NCBI RefSeq assembly: GCF_000701505.1
Contig: NZ_JNJB01000017.1
Location: 1-64,000 of the forward strand
Origin: Dyadobacter crusticola DSM 16708
GTDB taxonomy: Bacteria; Bacteroidota; Bacteroidia; Cytophagales; Spirosomataceae
DNA length: 64,000 bases
Direction: 5' to 3'
Shown: positions 52,802-61,309 of the stretch, piece by piece
Numbering within the stretch: the first letter of the stretch is position 1
Layout of the letters: the number at the start of each line of letters is the position of its first letter
The notes under the pieces: model-generated
Database searches by the model: none
Told to the model about the DNA's origin: nothing
What the model saw: only the letters and a program-made list of their open reading frames with translations
Program-made: the position numbers and the translations under genes

Positions 52802-54862
52802 ATGCCATTAATCAAAGTAGCTTCCGGAACTGTCAACCAAACGCCAATGGCGTGGGAATCCAATACCAGAAATATCATCAACGCGATTGAAGAAGCGCGG
52901 CGGCAGCAGGTGAGCCTGCTTGTTTTGCCAGAGCTGTGCATCACCGGCTACAATTGCGACGATTACTTTTTTGCTCCCGACCTGGTCGTTCAGGCGGAAC
53001 GCTGCTTACTGGAAATCGTTCAGGAAACCGCCGGGATGATCGTGGCAGTCGGACTTCCGGTGCGTCATAACAACAGTATCTACAATGCAGCTTGCCTGAT
53101 TTCGAACAAGCAGATTGCAGGTTTTTACTGCAAGCAGAACCTGGCCAATAATGGTATACATTACGAAGCGCGCTGGTTCAGGCCGTGGGCACCGGGTATT
53201 GTTGAAAGCATTGAGGTAAACCAGATGTTCTATCCAATCGGTGACGTGATTTTTGATGTTGCCAGTGGGCCCATTCAGGGCGGGTCGCACGGTGTAAAGA
53301 TTGCATTTGAGATTTGCGAAGATGGCTGGGTTGCAAACCGTCCTGCGCGCCGGCATTTTGAGCGCGGGGTAGATATTATCCTGAACCCGAGCGCAAGTCA
53401 CTTTGCATTTAATAAGTTTTTGACACGGGAAAAGCTGGTTGTGGATGCTTCCAGGGCATTTTCTTGCAGCTATATATATACCAATTTGTTAGGTAACGAA
53501 GCGGGTAGAGCTGTTTACGATGGTGATGCCATGATCGCGACAAATGGCGAATTACTGGCGTCGAGCCAGCGGTTTAGCTACGCGGATTACGAGATTACCA
53601 CCGCCGTGATTGACACTGAAAATACGCGGCTGGGGCAGGTACAAAGCAAAATTGCTGTTCCCCAAAAAGACCGCACGTGGCGCGTACCTGCACGGTTTGA
53701 CTTTCCGGAAATAGAACCTGTACCACCACAAGTGCCGGATATTGAACCGTTTGAAAAAGGGGGCGCTTTGAAAGAGGAGGAATTTGCGCGGGCAGTTTGC
53801 CTCGCATTATTCGACTACCTCCGGAAAAGCAGGTCAAATGGTTTCACCATTTCACTTTCCGGAGGCGCTGATTCTTGCGCCTGCACAGCTTTGTGCGGAC
53901 TGATGATCCGGCTGGCAGATGAAAGCATTGGAATGGACAAGCTGAAAGAAAAATTATCTTATATCAAAGAAATCCAGGACGCGCATACTGAGGAAGATCT
54001 CGCCCGGGCTTTGATCCACAATATATATCAGGGAACGGAAAACAGCTCCACAGATACCTTGGAGTCTGCGCAATCGCTCGCTGAATCCATTGGCTCTACT
54101 TTTTATAATGTCAACATCAATGGGCTGGTAGAAACCTACAAAGGCTTGATCGAAGAGCAGATCGGGCGTCAGCTTTCCTGGGAGCAGGATGATATCGCAT
54201 TGCAGAACATTCAGGCAAGGGTACGCGCCCCGGGCGTGTGGCTATTGACGAACCTTGCTAATCACCTTCTGCTTGCTACTTCCAACCGCTCCGAAGCAGC
54301 AGTAGGTTATGCGACGATGGATGGGGATACTGCGGGAAGTATCAGTCCGCTTGCAGGCATTGATAAGCATTACCTGCGGCAGTGGCTGCGGTGGCTGGAA
54401 ACTACCGGCTGTGAGGTAAAAGGGAAGCACATTAAAATCGAGGGATTGAAAAAGGTTAACAGCCTGCAACCTACCGCAGAGCTGCGTCCGCTTGCGCAAA
54501 CCCAGACGGACGAGGAGGATTTGATGCCTTATGAATTTTTGAATGAGCTCGAAAAGCTGGCGATCCGAGATAAGAAATCGCCGCTTGAATCTTACAGAAA
54601 CCTGCATGTTCGCTATAAAGGGTTGTATACCGACGAACAGCTGCTCGGCTGGACGGAGCGGTTTTTCAAGCTTTGGAGCCGCAACCAATGGAAACGCGAA
54701 CGTTACGCACCTTCATTTCACCTGGATGATCTGAACCTGGATCCGAGATCGTGGTGCCGCTTCCCGATCTTATCCGGCGGATTTGAAAAAGAACTGGAAG
54801 AACTGCGGGCATTTGCAGGAGGCAATGCAACGCAGAATGGACGTAAGAGAATTGGTTTTTAA
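52802..54862 (+). CDS. nadE: Glutamine-hydrolysing NAD+ synthetase
   Basis: This 686-residue protein has an N-terminal nitrilase-type glutaminase domain with Glu44 (VLPELCITGY), Lys111 (FYCKQNLAN) and Cys172 (IAFEICEDGW). The C-terminal domain carries the ATP-pyrophosphatase motif SLSGGADSC near residue 352 and the NRSEAAVGYATMDGDTAG loop. It amidates deamido-NAD+ with glutamine-derived ammonia, the last step of NAD synthesis. Length matches the long bacterial form. Its stop overlaps the STN-protein stop in TTAA. Confidence 0.95.
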   Translation: MPLIKVASGTVNQTPMAWESNTRNIINAIEEARRQQVSLLVLPELCITGYNCDDYFFAPDLVVQAERCLLEIVQETAGMIVAVGLPVRHNNSIYNAACLISNKQIAGFYCKQNLANNGIHYEARWFRPWAPGIVESIEVNQMFYPIGDVIFDVASGPIQGGSHGVKIAFEICEDGWVANRPARRHFERGVDIILNPSASHFAFNKFLTREKLVVDASRAFSCSYIYTNLLGNEAGRAVYDGDAMIATNGELLASSQRFSYADYEITTAVIDTENTRLGQVQSKIAVPQKDRTWRVPARFDFPEIEPVPPQVPDIEPFEKGGALKEEEFARAVCLALFDYLRKSRSNGFTISLSGGADSCACTALCGLMIRLADESIGMDKLKEKLSYIKEIQDAHTEEDLARALIHNIYQGTENSSTDTLESAQSLAESIGSTFYNVNINGLVETYKGLIEEQIGRQLSWEQDDIALQNIQARVRAPGVWLLTNLANHLLLATSNRSEAAVGYATMDGDTAGSISPLAGIDKHYLRQWLRWLETTGCEVKGKHIKIEGLKKVNSLQPTAELRPLAQTQTDEEDLMPYEFLNELEKLAIRDKKSPLESYRNLHVRYKGLYTDEQLLGWTERFFKLWSRNQWKRERYAPSFHLDDLNLDPRSWCRFPILSGGFEKELEELRAFAGGNATQNGRKRIGF

Positions 54863-56715
54863 TTATGACAAAAACGGATCCCCGCCTGCACGCCGGCCCA
54901 GTGATAGACACTTTGCTGTGAAGTAGGTGCAGGGCCGATCCAGGCCGGTTTTAACCCTTTTTGTTCACTTGTTTGCAGCACGCCGTTTCGATCAGAAGCC
55001 AGTAAGCTGAGTGCCGGACCTGCGAACAAGGCAAATTTCTTCCCGAGCTTCTTCTCTATCGAAACAGAAAACCGGAAGAAACCCGTGTCAATTTCGTCGG
55101 GCTCCTGACCATTGAAGAGCAAGATACTGCCGGTCAGGTCTGCATTGAGCGCCCAGCCTCTGCCCAGCCGCTGCGCTGTTCCGAAGCCGTAACCAATACT
55201 TGCGAGCGGCTTGTCGGGTTCCAGTCCATTAAAGCTAAGGGTGAAAATGTTGTAAAATCTGCTTACACCGGTTTTGAAGGTTGCATTAAAATAATTGAAC
55301 TCGTCAGTTGATAACTCGTAGCGGCGGTAACCGTTGGTCCGAACCCAGCTGAATAATCCGAAAGGTACCTTTGCGCTTGAATCGGCATAGTTGATCGTGC
55401 CGATCTGGTGGCCAGAGCGGACGGTATTTGCGAAATTATATCCGAAAGAAAGTTGGTATCCATTCAAAACACCGACCACTACATTCCCGACCCCGGCTAG
55501 CTGGAAACCTGAAAAATCGCCACCGGTGTAGTTGATGAGATTGGAACCCTGGAAACCATAAAAATCTCCCAGCGTCAGGTTCAGGAAATTGGCATACTGA
55601 AATCCATTCACATTCTTTCCGACAATGTTGCTGACCCCGGCGAGCTGGAAACCTTTCACATTGCCGCGGACCACGTTGAGCAAGCCGCCGACTTCCACTT
55701 TATTCACTCCCAAAGAATAGCCGGCGATCAGGTTAATGGAAAAATCGTTGACAATATTCCCGCTGAGTGCGTGATTAGTGCCCATGAATGGCAAAATCGA
55801 CGCCTGAAAGGGCCGGTACAAAGTGTCTTCGATATTCCTGGTGTGAATCGCCTGGCGTGCAGAGGCAAATGCACTGACGAACTCGCTCTGGACTTTCCGG
55901 TAGGTTTTGACCAGCCGCTCATAATCCTTGCCGACAACCTGGCTTGTGGTATCACCTGCTAATGCAACTGTGTCAATTGCCTCCATTTGCACCGGGTACT
56001 GCGTGCGGGGTACCGCAATTTTGTGGTGCAGCGAGTCGGATCTTGATTTTGAAAGCGCCAGGTTTTTAGGTGAGATCGGTCGCAGGGTGTCAGGATTGAG
56101 CTTGATTTGGAGGTAAGTATCCTGCTTTGGTGAAATCGAAATCGTTTTCCCCACATAATCTTCTTTCCTTACTTCCAGGCGGATCGACGCGGCCCGGGCT
56201 GGTAGCCTGATTTTGTAATAACCATATTGATTACTGACAGTCGAGGCCAGCGTAGCCGATTCATAAATACTTGCATTCGCAAGCCTGCGGCCCGTACTGT
56301 TATCGATAATGTATCCATTCAGGTCGAAATTCTCGGGCTCTTCGTCTTTCTCGGGTTCTTCTTTCTTTTGCAGGATGATGTATCTGCGCCGTTCTTTGAA
56401 TGTAGCTTTATTCCTGAGCAGCACGGTCAGAATCTCTCTGACACTCTGGTTGGCTGCATTGAAAGTTACCTTCGATTTGAAGTCGAGAATGTCGGGATTA
56501 TAGGAAAAGCTGAAACCGCCCAGGTTGCCGATTTGCTGTAAAGTCTGATCGAGCGGCTGGTTGTTGACCCGGATCGTAATGCGTCTTTCCAGTAAATCTT
56601 GTCCCGATACAGTACTCGCATATACTGCGTGGAGCGTAAGCAGGAAAAGGAGAGTTTGTAAATTTCTGATTCCCAAAGTGGCGCTGTTTAGGTAACTATT
56701 GACAACCGTTCCCAT
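54859..56715 (-). CDS. STN-domain surface-signalling protein with 16-residue tandem repeats
   Basis: This 618-residue protein has a signal peptide (residues ~18-38), an STN domain (residues ~45-115; ITIRVNNQPLDQTLQQIGNLGGFSFSYN), a carboxypeptidase-regulatory-like domain (131-207; LNGYIIDNSTGRRLANASIYES) and a linker. From 338 to 449 come seven tandem 16-residue units; GFQ or a variant recurs at 355, 371, 387, 403 and 419, with Asn ten residues into each unit. The C-terminus looks like strands of a beta-barrel. It has no TonB plug domain, so it is not a TonB-dependent transporter. It overlaps the FecR gene by 20 bp and is the third gene of a sigma-FecR-STN unit. Confidence 0.85.
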   Translation of the reverse strand: MGTVVNSYLNSATLGIRNLQTLLFLLTLHAVYASTVSGQDLLERRITIRVNNQPLDQTLQQIGNLGGFSFSYNPDILDFKSKVTFNAANQSVREILTVLLRNKATFKERRRYIILQKKEEPEKDEEPENFDLNGYIIDNSTGRRLANASIYESATLASTVSNQYGYYKIRLPARAASIRLEVRKEDYVGKTISISPKQDTYLQIKLNPDTLRPISPKNLALSKSRSDSLHHKIAVPRTQYPVQMEAIDTVALAGDTTSQVVGKDYERLVKTYRKVQSEFVSAFASARQAIHTRNIEDTLYRPFQASILPFMGTNHALSGNIVNDFSINLIAGYSLGVNKVEVGGLLNVVRGNVKGFQLAGVSNIVGKNVNGFQYANFLNLTLGDFYGFQGSNLINYTGGDFSGFQLAGVGNVVVGVLNGYQLSFGYNFANTVRSGHQIGTINYADSSAKVPFGLFSWVRTNGYRRYELSTDEFNYFNATFKTGVSRFYNIFTLSFNGLEPDKPLASIGYGFGTAQRLGRGWALNADLTGSILLFNGQEPDEIDTGFFRFSVSIEKKLGKKFALFAGPALSLLASDRNGVLQTSEQKGLKPAWIGPAPTSQQSVYHWAGVQAGIRFCHN

Positions 56716-57724
56716 CCAGCCAGTACACTTTCCCTTCTTTTCTCAGTTCGAGGTCGAGGGTTTCGGCGATCACTGAAAGTGTCGCGTCGAGCGGTTCTTT
56801 TTCGAAACGGATCGTGAGGCGGCATTGGGCGATCTGCTGATTAGTTAAGCGCACATCTACGTGGTAACCGTCACGGATTGTGCTGATTACTTCATTAAGG
56901 TTGGCCGCATTGAAATCGAAAACCTGAGTCCGATAGCCGATGATGTTCATGTTCGCCTGTAAGCTCCTGATAGAGTCGGCAGATACTTCGGCACCTTCGC
57001 CTTTCACCAGTTCGATCTTTTTCGACGCTTTGCTTACCTGCACTTTGCCGGTAGCCACATCGACGCGTACCGGGGATTTTTCGTAGGCTTTTACATTGAA
57101 TGAAGTCCCAAGAACACGGATCTCAGTACCATTTGCATTGATAATAAAGGGATGCGCTTTATCCGGTTTTACTTCAAAAAATGCTTCTCCTTGTAATGAG
57201 ACTGTTCTCAAATCTCCATTGAACTGCTCGGGGTAAGTAATTGAAGAATTATAGTTCAAGAATACTTTGGTACCATCGGGCAGGAGCTGCTCTTTGGTAT
57301 TATCAACGGTAGCTACTGTAAGCGGCTCAGCATTCCTGTTTTTGATCAAAAACCATCCAAATGCAAGTGCAAGCAATGCGACTGCGGCAGCGGCCAAAAT
57401 GGTCGTGGAGAATGTACGCTTGGCAGCAGGCCGTTGATCAAAGCTGATCTGGCGGGCTTCGCGGGGTACTTCCAGCGGCGCGCTGACCTCAGCTACCTGC
57501 TCCATTCTTTTCCTGACCTTTTTCCAGCCGAGGTCCGTATCTACTTGCTTGCGCGGCACTGCGGCAGCGTGCATCCAGATAAAACGGTAAGCAGCCAGTT
57601 CCTGCTGATGTTCAGGCGAATTGGCGAGCCAGGCTTCCACTGCATTAATCTCCTCTTCGGACGCAGTTTCTCCGAGGTACCGCGCCAGCAGCTCTTCCGA
57701 TATGTTGTCATGAAATTCGCTCAT
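56696..57724 (-). CDS. FecR family anti-sigma factor
   Basis: This 342-residue protein has a cytoplasmic N-terminal region (ELLARYLGETASEEEINAVEAWLANSPEHQQEL), one membrane helix (residues ~106-126), a FecR domain (LPDGTKVFLNYNSSITYPEQF, VSLQGEAFFEVKPDKAHPFIINANGTEIRVLGTSFNVKAY) and a C-terminal DUF4974-like domain. It should hold the ECF sigma factor encoded upstream inactive until a signal arrives from the outer membrane. Its start overlaps the sigma stop by 4 nt. Confidence 0.94.
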   Translation of the reverse strand: MSEFHDNISEELLARYLGETASEEEINAVEAWLANSPEHQQELAAYRFIWMHAAAVPRKQVDTDLGWKKVRKRMEQVAEVSAPLEVPREARQISFDQRPAAKRTFSTTILAAAAVALLALAFGWFLIKNRNAEPLTVATVDNTKEQLLPDGTKVFLNYNSSITYPEQFNGDLRTVSLQGEAFFEVKPDKAHPFIINANGTEIRVLGTSFNVKAYEKSPVRVDVATGKVQVSKASKKIELVKGEGAEVSADSIRSLQANMNIIGYRTQVFDFNAANLNEVISTIRDGYHVDVRLTNQQIAQCRLTIRFEKEPLDATLSVIAETLDLELRKEGKVYWLDGNGCQ

Positions 57725-58452
57725 GGTAACTTTCCGGTTAGCTGTTCAACAATAAAATAAAGTGCCCACCATATTGAAGGAAGGTAATCGGCAAGTTCCA
57801 GGCGCAGCAATTTCAATGCCTTTCCTATCTGGTTTTCAACGGTTTTGATCGATATCCCGAGCTGATCGGCGATCTCCTGGTATTTAAGCTCCTCAAAGCG
57901 GCTCATTCTGAATGCTTTCTGACATTGTTCGGGAAGTTTACGCACTGCATGTTCAATCCGCTCCTCCAACTCATTTGCGTGAATTACCTCTGTCACCGAT
58001 TCGTACGATTCACTCGAAAAATACAGGGTATGCTCGCGGTGCACTTCCCGCACGGAGGCGTGCTTAAACCTGTTGAGACAATGATTATGAACCGCGCGGT
58101 AAAGGTATGATTTCAGTGAAAGGGTAATTTCGAGATCCTCCCGTTTTTCCCAGATATTCACGAATACGGTTTGTACAACCTCTTCGGCTTCTTCCTCGTC
58201 TTTGAGCAATGAGCCTGCATAATTACAAAGGCGCGGATAATACTGGCGAAAGGTCTTTTCAAAAGCCTGTTCATCGCCCCGCCTGATGGCAGCAACTATA
58301 TCTGGATCGGAAGAGTGCACCGATATCTGTTTTTGATTTTCGGTCAAAAATAGATAATCTCTTCCGATTAGCGGTTCTGGATATGTAAGAGCGGTCGCTG
58401 CCAAGTCTGAATTTCTTTTCTTTAAGACAGCCGGAACCCCCGTTACCCCCAT
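57721..58452 (-). CDS. ECF RNA polymerase sigma factor (sigma-70 family)
   Basis: This frame gives 243 residues from the ATG at 58452. Region 2 is AFEKTFRQYYPRLCNYAGSLLKDEEEAEEVVQTVFVNIWEKRE and region 4 is LPEQCQKAFRMSRFEELKYQEIADQLGISIKTVENQIGKALKLLR. The first ~45 residues are unconserved and contain no second Met. Typical relatives have about 190-200 residues, so translation may begin at an internal TTG (near residue 36) or GTG (near residue 45). It is paired with FecR (4-nt overlap) and divergent from the DUF2807 gene. Confidence 0.92.
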   Translation of the reverse strand: MGVTGVPAVLKKRNSDLAATALTYPEPLIGRDYLFLTENQKQISVHSSDPDIVAAIRRGDEQAFEKTFRQYYPRLCNYAGSLLKDEEEAEEVVQTVFVNIWEKREDLEITLSLKSYLYRAVHNHCLNRFKHASVREVHREHTLYFSSESYESVTEVIHANELEERIEHAVRKLPEQCQKAFRMSRFEELKYQEIADQLGISIKTVENQIGKALKLLRLELADYLPSIWWALYFIVEQLTGKLP

Positions 58453-58532
58453 TTAGGAAAAAAATAAATTTGGGATAGGGGGGACCAAGGGGGGTACTTG
58501 TCAATGCTCCATCAAGTCATCATTTATTAGCT

Positions 58533-59243
58533 ATGAAAAAAATCATTATCTCCGCTTTACTGGTCGCATGCAGCCTACAATCCTGTGTTTATGTTGAATC
58601 CGACGATGATATCCCACCCCGCGGAACCAGCACGCGCACTTACGATTTCAGAAACTTCGACGAGCTGGAAATGAGCGATGCTTTTCGGGTAAATGTAGTC
58701 TCAGGAACATCATTTGCGGTATCTGCTACCGGCGAAATGAACGATCTTGACGATCTGAATATTTTTGTCCAGGACGGGAAGCTTGTCGCCCGTTACCGGG
58801 ATTACAGCCGAAACAGAAAAAGAATGGACATCGACATTGTAATGCCGGACATTGAAGAGGTCAACTTTTCGGGCGCGGTACGTGCGGGCATTGAAAACTT
58901 CGAAAATCTGCCTTCCCTGAAAATCGAACTTTCAGGCGCGTCCCAATGCGAATTTGATGGCTCTGCAAGAGAAATGGATTTTAATCTTTCCGGTGCATCC
59001 AGGTTGAATCTTTTCGGTGAAGCCAAATTTCTTGATGGTGAATTGTCGGGAGCTTCGCAGCTTCTCTCGTTCGGTCTGCCTGTTGAAGAATCTGATCTGG
59101 ACTTATCGGGAGCAAGCAAGGCGGAAGTTTACGTTACCAAAAAGCTGATTGTAGAAGCAAGCGGCGCAAGTCAGGTACGTTACAAGGGTAATCCTGAAAT
59201 CCGGAAAGATTTGTCGGGCGGCAGCACGCTGAGGCCCGAATAA
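58533..59243 (+). CDS. DUF2807 (GIN/toastrack-type) lipoprotein
   Basis: This 236-residue protein has a lipoprotein signal (LLVACSLQSC). The DUF2807 beta-solenoid shows repeated SGAS turns (at LSGASQC, LSGASRL, LSGASQL, LSGASKA and ASGASQV). RTYDFRNFDELEMSDAFRVNV is the usual opening. Function unknown; the fold is shared with the toastrack domain associated with envelope stress proteins. It is divergent from the ECF sigma gene by 80 bp, so it may belong to that regulon. Confidence 0.9.
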   Translation: MKKIIISALLVACSLQSCVYVESDDDIPPRGTSTRTYDFRNFDELEMSDAFRVNVVSGTSFAVSATGEMNDLDDLNIFVQDGKLVARYRDYSRNRKRMDIDIVMPDIEEVNFSGAVRAGIENFENLPSLKIELSGASQCEFDGSAREMDFNLSGASRLNLFGEAKFLDGELSGASQLLSFGLPVEESDLDLSGASKAEVYVTKKLIVEASGASQVRYKGNPEIRKDLSGGSTLRPE

Positions 59244-59245
59244 CA

Positions 59246-59938
59246 TTATTTGATCATTCCGTATTTGGCGCGGGCCTGGCTCTTTGACATTCCGTCAAAA
59301 TGCCACCATTCAGTTGTATTTACGCGAAATCCTGCCTCTATCATTACTTTTCTCAGAAGCTGGCGGTTCTCAATTTGCTGAACCGTCAGCTTTCCTGCTT
59401 TTAGCATCTGCTGCTCGGAACGCGGGTAGGCAAGGGGACCGAAAAAGTCAAATTTGGTACCCATATCTAATGGGCGGTTATTTTCGTCAGCTATTGTGAG
59501 GTCTATTGCGCAGCCGAAGTTGTGGTTTGATCCGATCTTCGGATCAGCCACGTACATGGTTTTCTTGCCGGGCGGGATTTTTAGATCATCGAGCGCGTCC
59601 CACAATGCATATTGTGCAGTATTTGGCCGCGCCGCGTCATAAACAAGCAGCTTATAGCCAGGTTTTAATTTTGTCAGCGACTTACTTGCATTGCTGAGCC
59701 GCCGCGCCATTTCCGGTTGGAGATAAGCACGTGTCAGCTCGCCGTAAATGTCTTTTTTTAAGAAGTTGTCAGTGGTGGAATATTTGAGCTCGACCAGTAT
59801 GTCGGGATTTGTTTTCTGAATATTTATGAGTCCCTGGCTGATCATTCGTCGCTCTGCTTCGGGCAGCTCAGATTGTGCAAACAGGCCAAATGAAAGAGCG
59901 AGCGACAGGATGAATGTACTTTGTATTTTACCAAACAT
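59246..59938 (-). CDS. VanX-type D-Ala-D-Ala dipeptidase (M15D), exported
   Basis: I start at the ATG at 59938 (230 residues), because it gives a clean signal peptide (MFGKIQSTFILSLALSFGLFAQ); an in-frame ATG 51 bp upstream is less good. The M15 metal site is visible: His139 and Asp146 in GSNHNFGCAIDLTIAD, then Glu210 and His213 in NTTEWWHFDG. It should cleave D-Ala-D-Ala or related muropeptides in the periplasm; resistance to vancomycin is not implied without the other van genes, which are absent. Confidence 0.92.
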   Translation of the reverse strand: MFGKIQSTFILSLALSFGLFAQSELPEAERRMISQGLINIQKTNPDILVELKYSTTDNFLKKDIYGELTRAYLQPEMARRLSNASKSLTKLKPGYKLLVYDAARPNTAQYALWDALDDLKIPPGKKTMYVADPKIGSNHNFGCAIDLTIADENNRPLDMGTKFDFFGPLAYPRSEQQMLKAGKLTVQQIENRQLLRKVMIEAGFRVNTTEWWHFDGMSKSQARAKYGMIK

Positions 59939-60028
59939 AAAAAAATGAATACCTCTGCAAGAAAATGCAAAGATATTCATTTGAGGCAACCCCGCTCTTA
60001 AATGGGGAATATACTGCGGTGTCTTGGC

Positions 60029-61075
60029 TTAGTATCTGTTAATGTTGATACTGGTGAGCCCGCCTTCAAAATCAATAATGATCTTTTTGGCAGAAGTGGA
60101 ATAGCCGGAAGAGCGATATAAACCACTGCTTACTTTTTCCAGACCTTCGATGTTTTTTGCATTGAGCGCACCGTCGATCCGAAGTTCACAGCCAACCGAT
60201 CTAGGTACATCTATGGTGACCGATGCAACGCCGGCTTCTATGTCAATATTCGAAACAGGCAGTTTGTCCCCCATTTTTATATCCATATCAGCCACACCTG
60301 TGCTTACTTTCAGCTTCTCGACTTTGTAGTTACTGAAATTAAAGTTTCCTTTGCCTGCGCCGATCCCCAGATCAATGTTCCATACAGGCTTTTCGTTGAG
60401 CTGGATTTTGGCCTGATTGGAGATTTCGCCATTCTTGATCTTCACATTTCCGTCTTCCATTTTCAGGTTCACCGTTGCTGAATTTTCCAGTTTATTCACC
60501 GACGTATTTGACAGGAAACCCACAATGGTACTTTTTGTATTTGCTTCAAAAAGCTTAGCAGTGTTGCCTTCCAGCTTAAACGAACCCGCTCCGCCTTCCA
60601 GGTTAAAATTGGCTTTTTGAATGAAATCTTCCATTTCGTACTTGTAAGATCCATTGATCGGTCGACCATTGTTACGCTCGGGCCGGTCTTTGTGATAATC
60701 TTCATCCTTGTCATGATTGCCTTCGTTGTCGCCATTATGGTGATCGTCGTGATAGCCCAGATCCTCATCGTCGTGGTCATCATCATTCCAGCCGAAGTTC
60801 CAATTGTCCCTGTGCCGGTCAAATGCATTGTTGGTTTTGTTCATAATACCCCCCAAGACACCCAATGTGATCAGTAATGCGACGAGCCCGCCTGCGCCCG
60901 AGTGGCGTTCTTTTCCGATCGCGAGCAAGATAGCGCCTGCCAGGATCAGCAGCACCGGCCAGTAGGGAAGTACTTCATCCCAGTTCACGTGCAGGACGTT
61001 CAGGTTGCGGAGCAGCCAGATTATTCCAAGAATAATCAGAATACCACCCCATACTATGCCTCTTGAATTTTTCAT
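60029..61075 (-). CDS. LiaF-like membrane protein with Asp/His-rich linker
   Basis: This 348-residue protein has four closely spaced hydrophobic segments in the first ~80 residues (LiaI-LiaF-like transmembrane region; IVWGGILIILGIIWLLRNLNVL). Residues ~86-137 form an Asp/His/Asn-rich linker. The C-terminal ~200 residues are a beta-solenoid of LiaF/toastrack type (FNLEGGAGSFKLEGN, VWNIDLGIGAGKGNFNFS). In Bacillus LiaF restrains an envelope-stress two-component system; here the role is inferred. It is followed in the operon direction by no gene; upstream lie a DUF5668 gene (3-bp gap) and a PspC gene. Confidence 0.85.
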   Translation of the reverse strand: MKNSRGIVWGGILIILGIIWLLRNLNVLHVNWDEVLPYWPVLLILAGAILLAIGKERHSGAGGLVALLITLGVLGGIMNKTNNAFDRHRDNWNFGWNDDDHDDEDLGYHDDHHNGDNEGNHDKDEDYHKDRPERNNGRPINGSYKYEMEDFIQKANFNLEGGAGSFKLEGNTAKLFEANTKSTIVGFLSNTSVNKLENSATVNLKMEDGNVKIKNGEISNQAKIQLNEKPVWNIDLGIGAGKGNFNFSNYKVEKLKVSTGVADMDIKMGDKLPVSNIDIEAGVASVTIDVPRSVGCELRIDGALNAKNIEGLEKVSSGLYRSSGYSTSAKKIIIDFEGGLTSININRY

Positions 61076-61078
61076 GTT

Positions 61079-61264
61079 CTAGATATTTGATCTGTTTGAG
61101 GTATCTGAATGAAGGTAATTGCGTAGCAACAGCAAACCGCCGGTCGTAATCAGGATTATCGGCCAGAAAAAGCGGCCGAAATCGAATGCGGTCAATTCTT
61201 CTACGAGAAACAGCGAGCCTGAAACAATCAGGATAACGCCCCAAAAGATGTTTTTGAAATTCAT
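61079..61264 (-). CDS. Small LiaI/DUF5668-like membrane protein
   Basis: This 61-residue protein has two hydrophobic helices (residues ~5-25 and ~33-48), matching the LiaI-LiaF-like transmembrane region: FWGVILIVSGSLFLVEEL and FFWPIILITTGGLLLLRNYL. It resembles the N-terminal part of the LiaF-like protein that follows 3 bp later, suggesting a duplicated segment. The two are surely co-transcribed. Confidence 0.8.
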   Translation of the reverse strand: MNFKNIFWGVILIVSGSLFLVEELTAFDFGRFFWPIILITTGGLLLLRNYLHSDTSNRSNI

Positions 61265-61309
61265 GGCTATATTTATTTAAATGTAATTTCTAGGTATCTA
61301 ATAAAAGGA

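Noticed and set aside
59246..59938. Vancomycin resistance operon
   Set aside because: Only a VanX-type dipeptidase is present; no vanH or vanA-type ligase is nearby.
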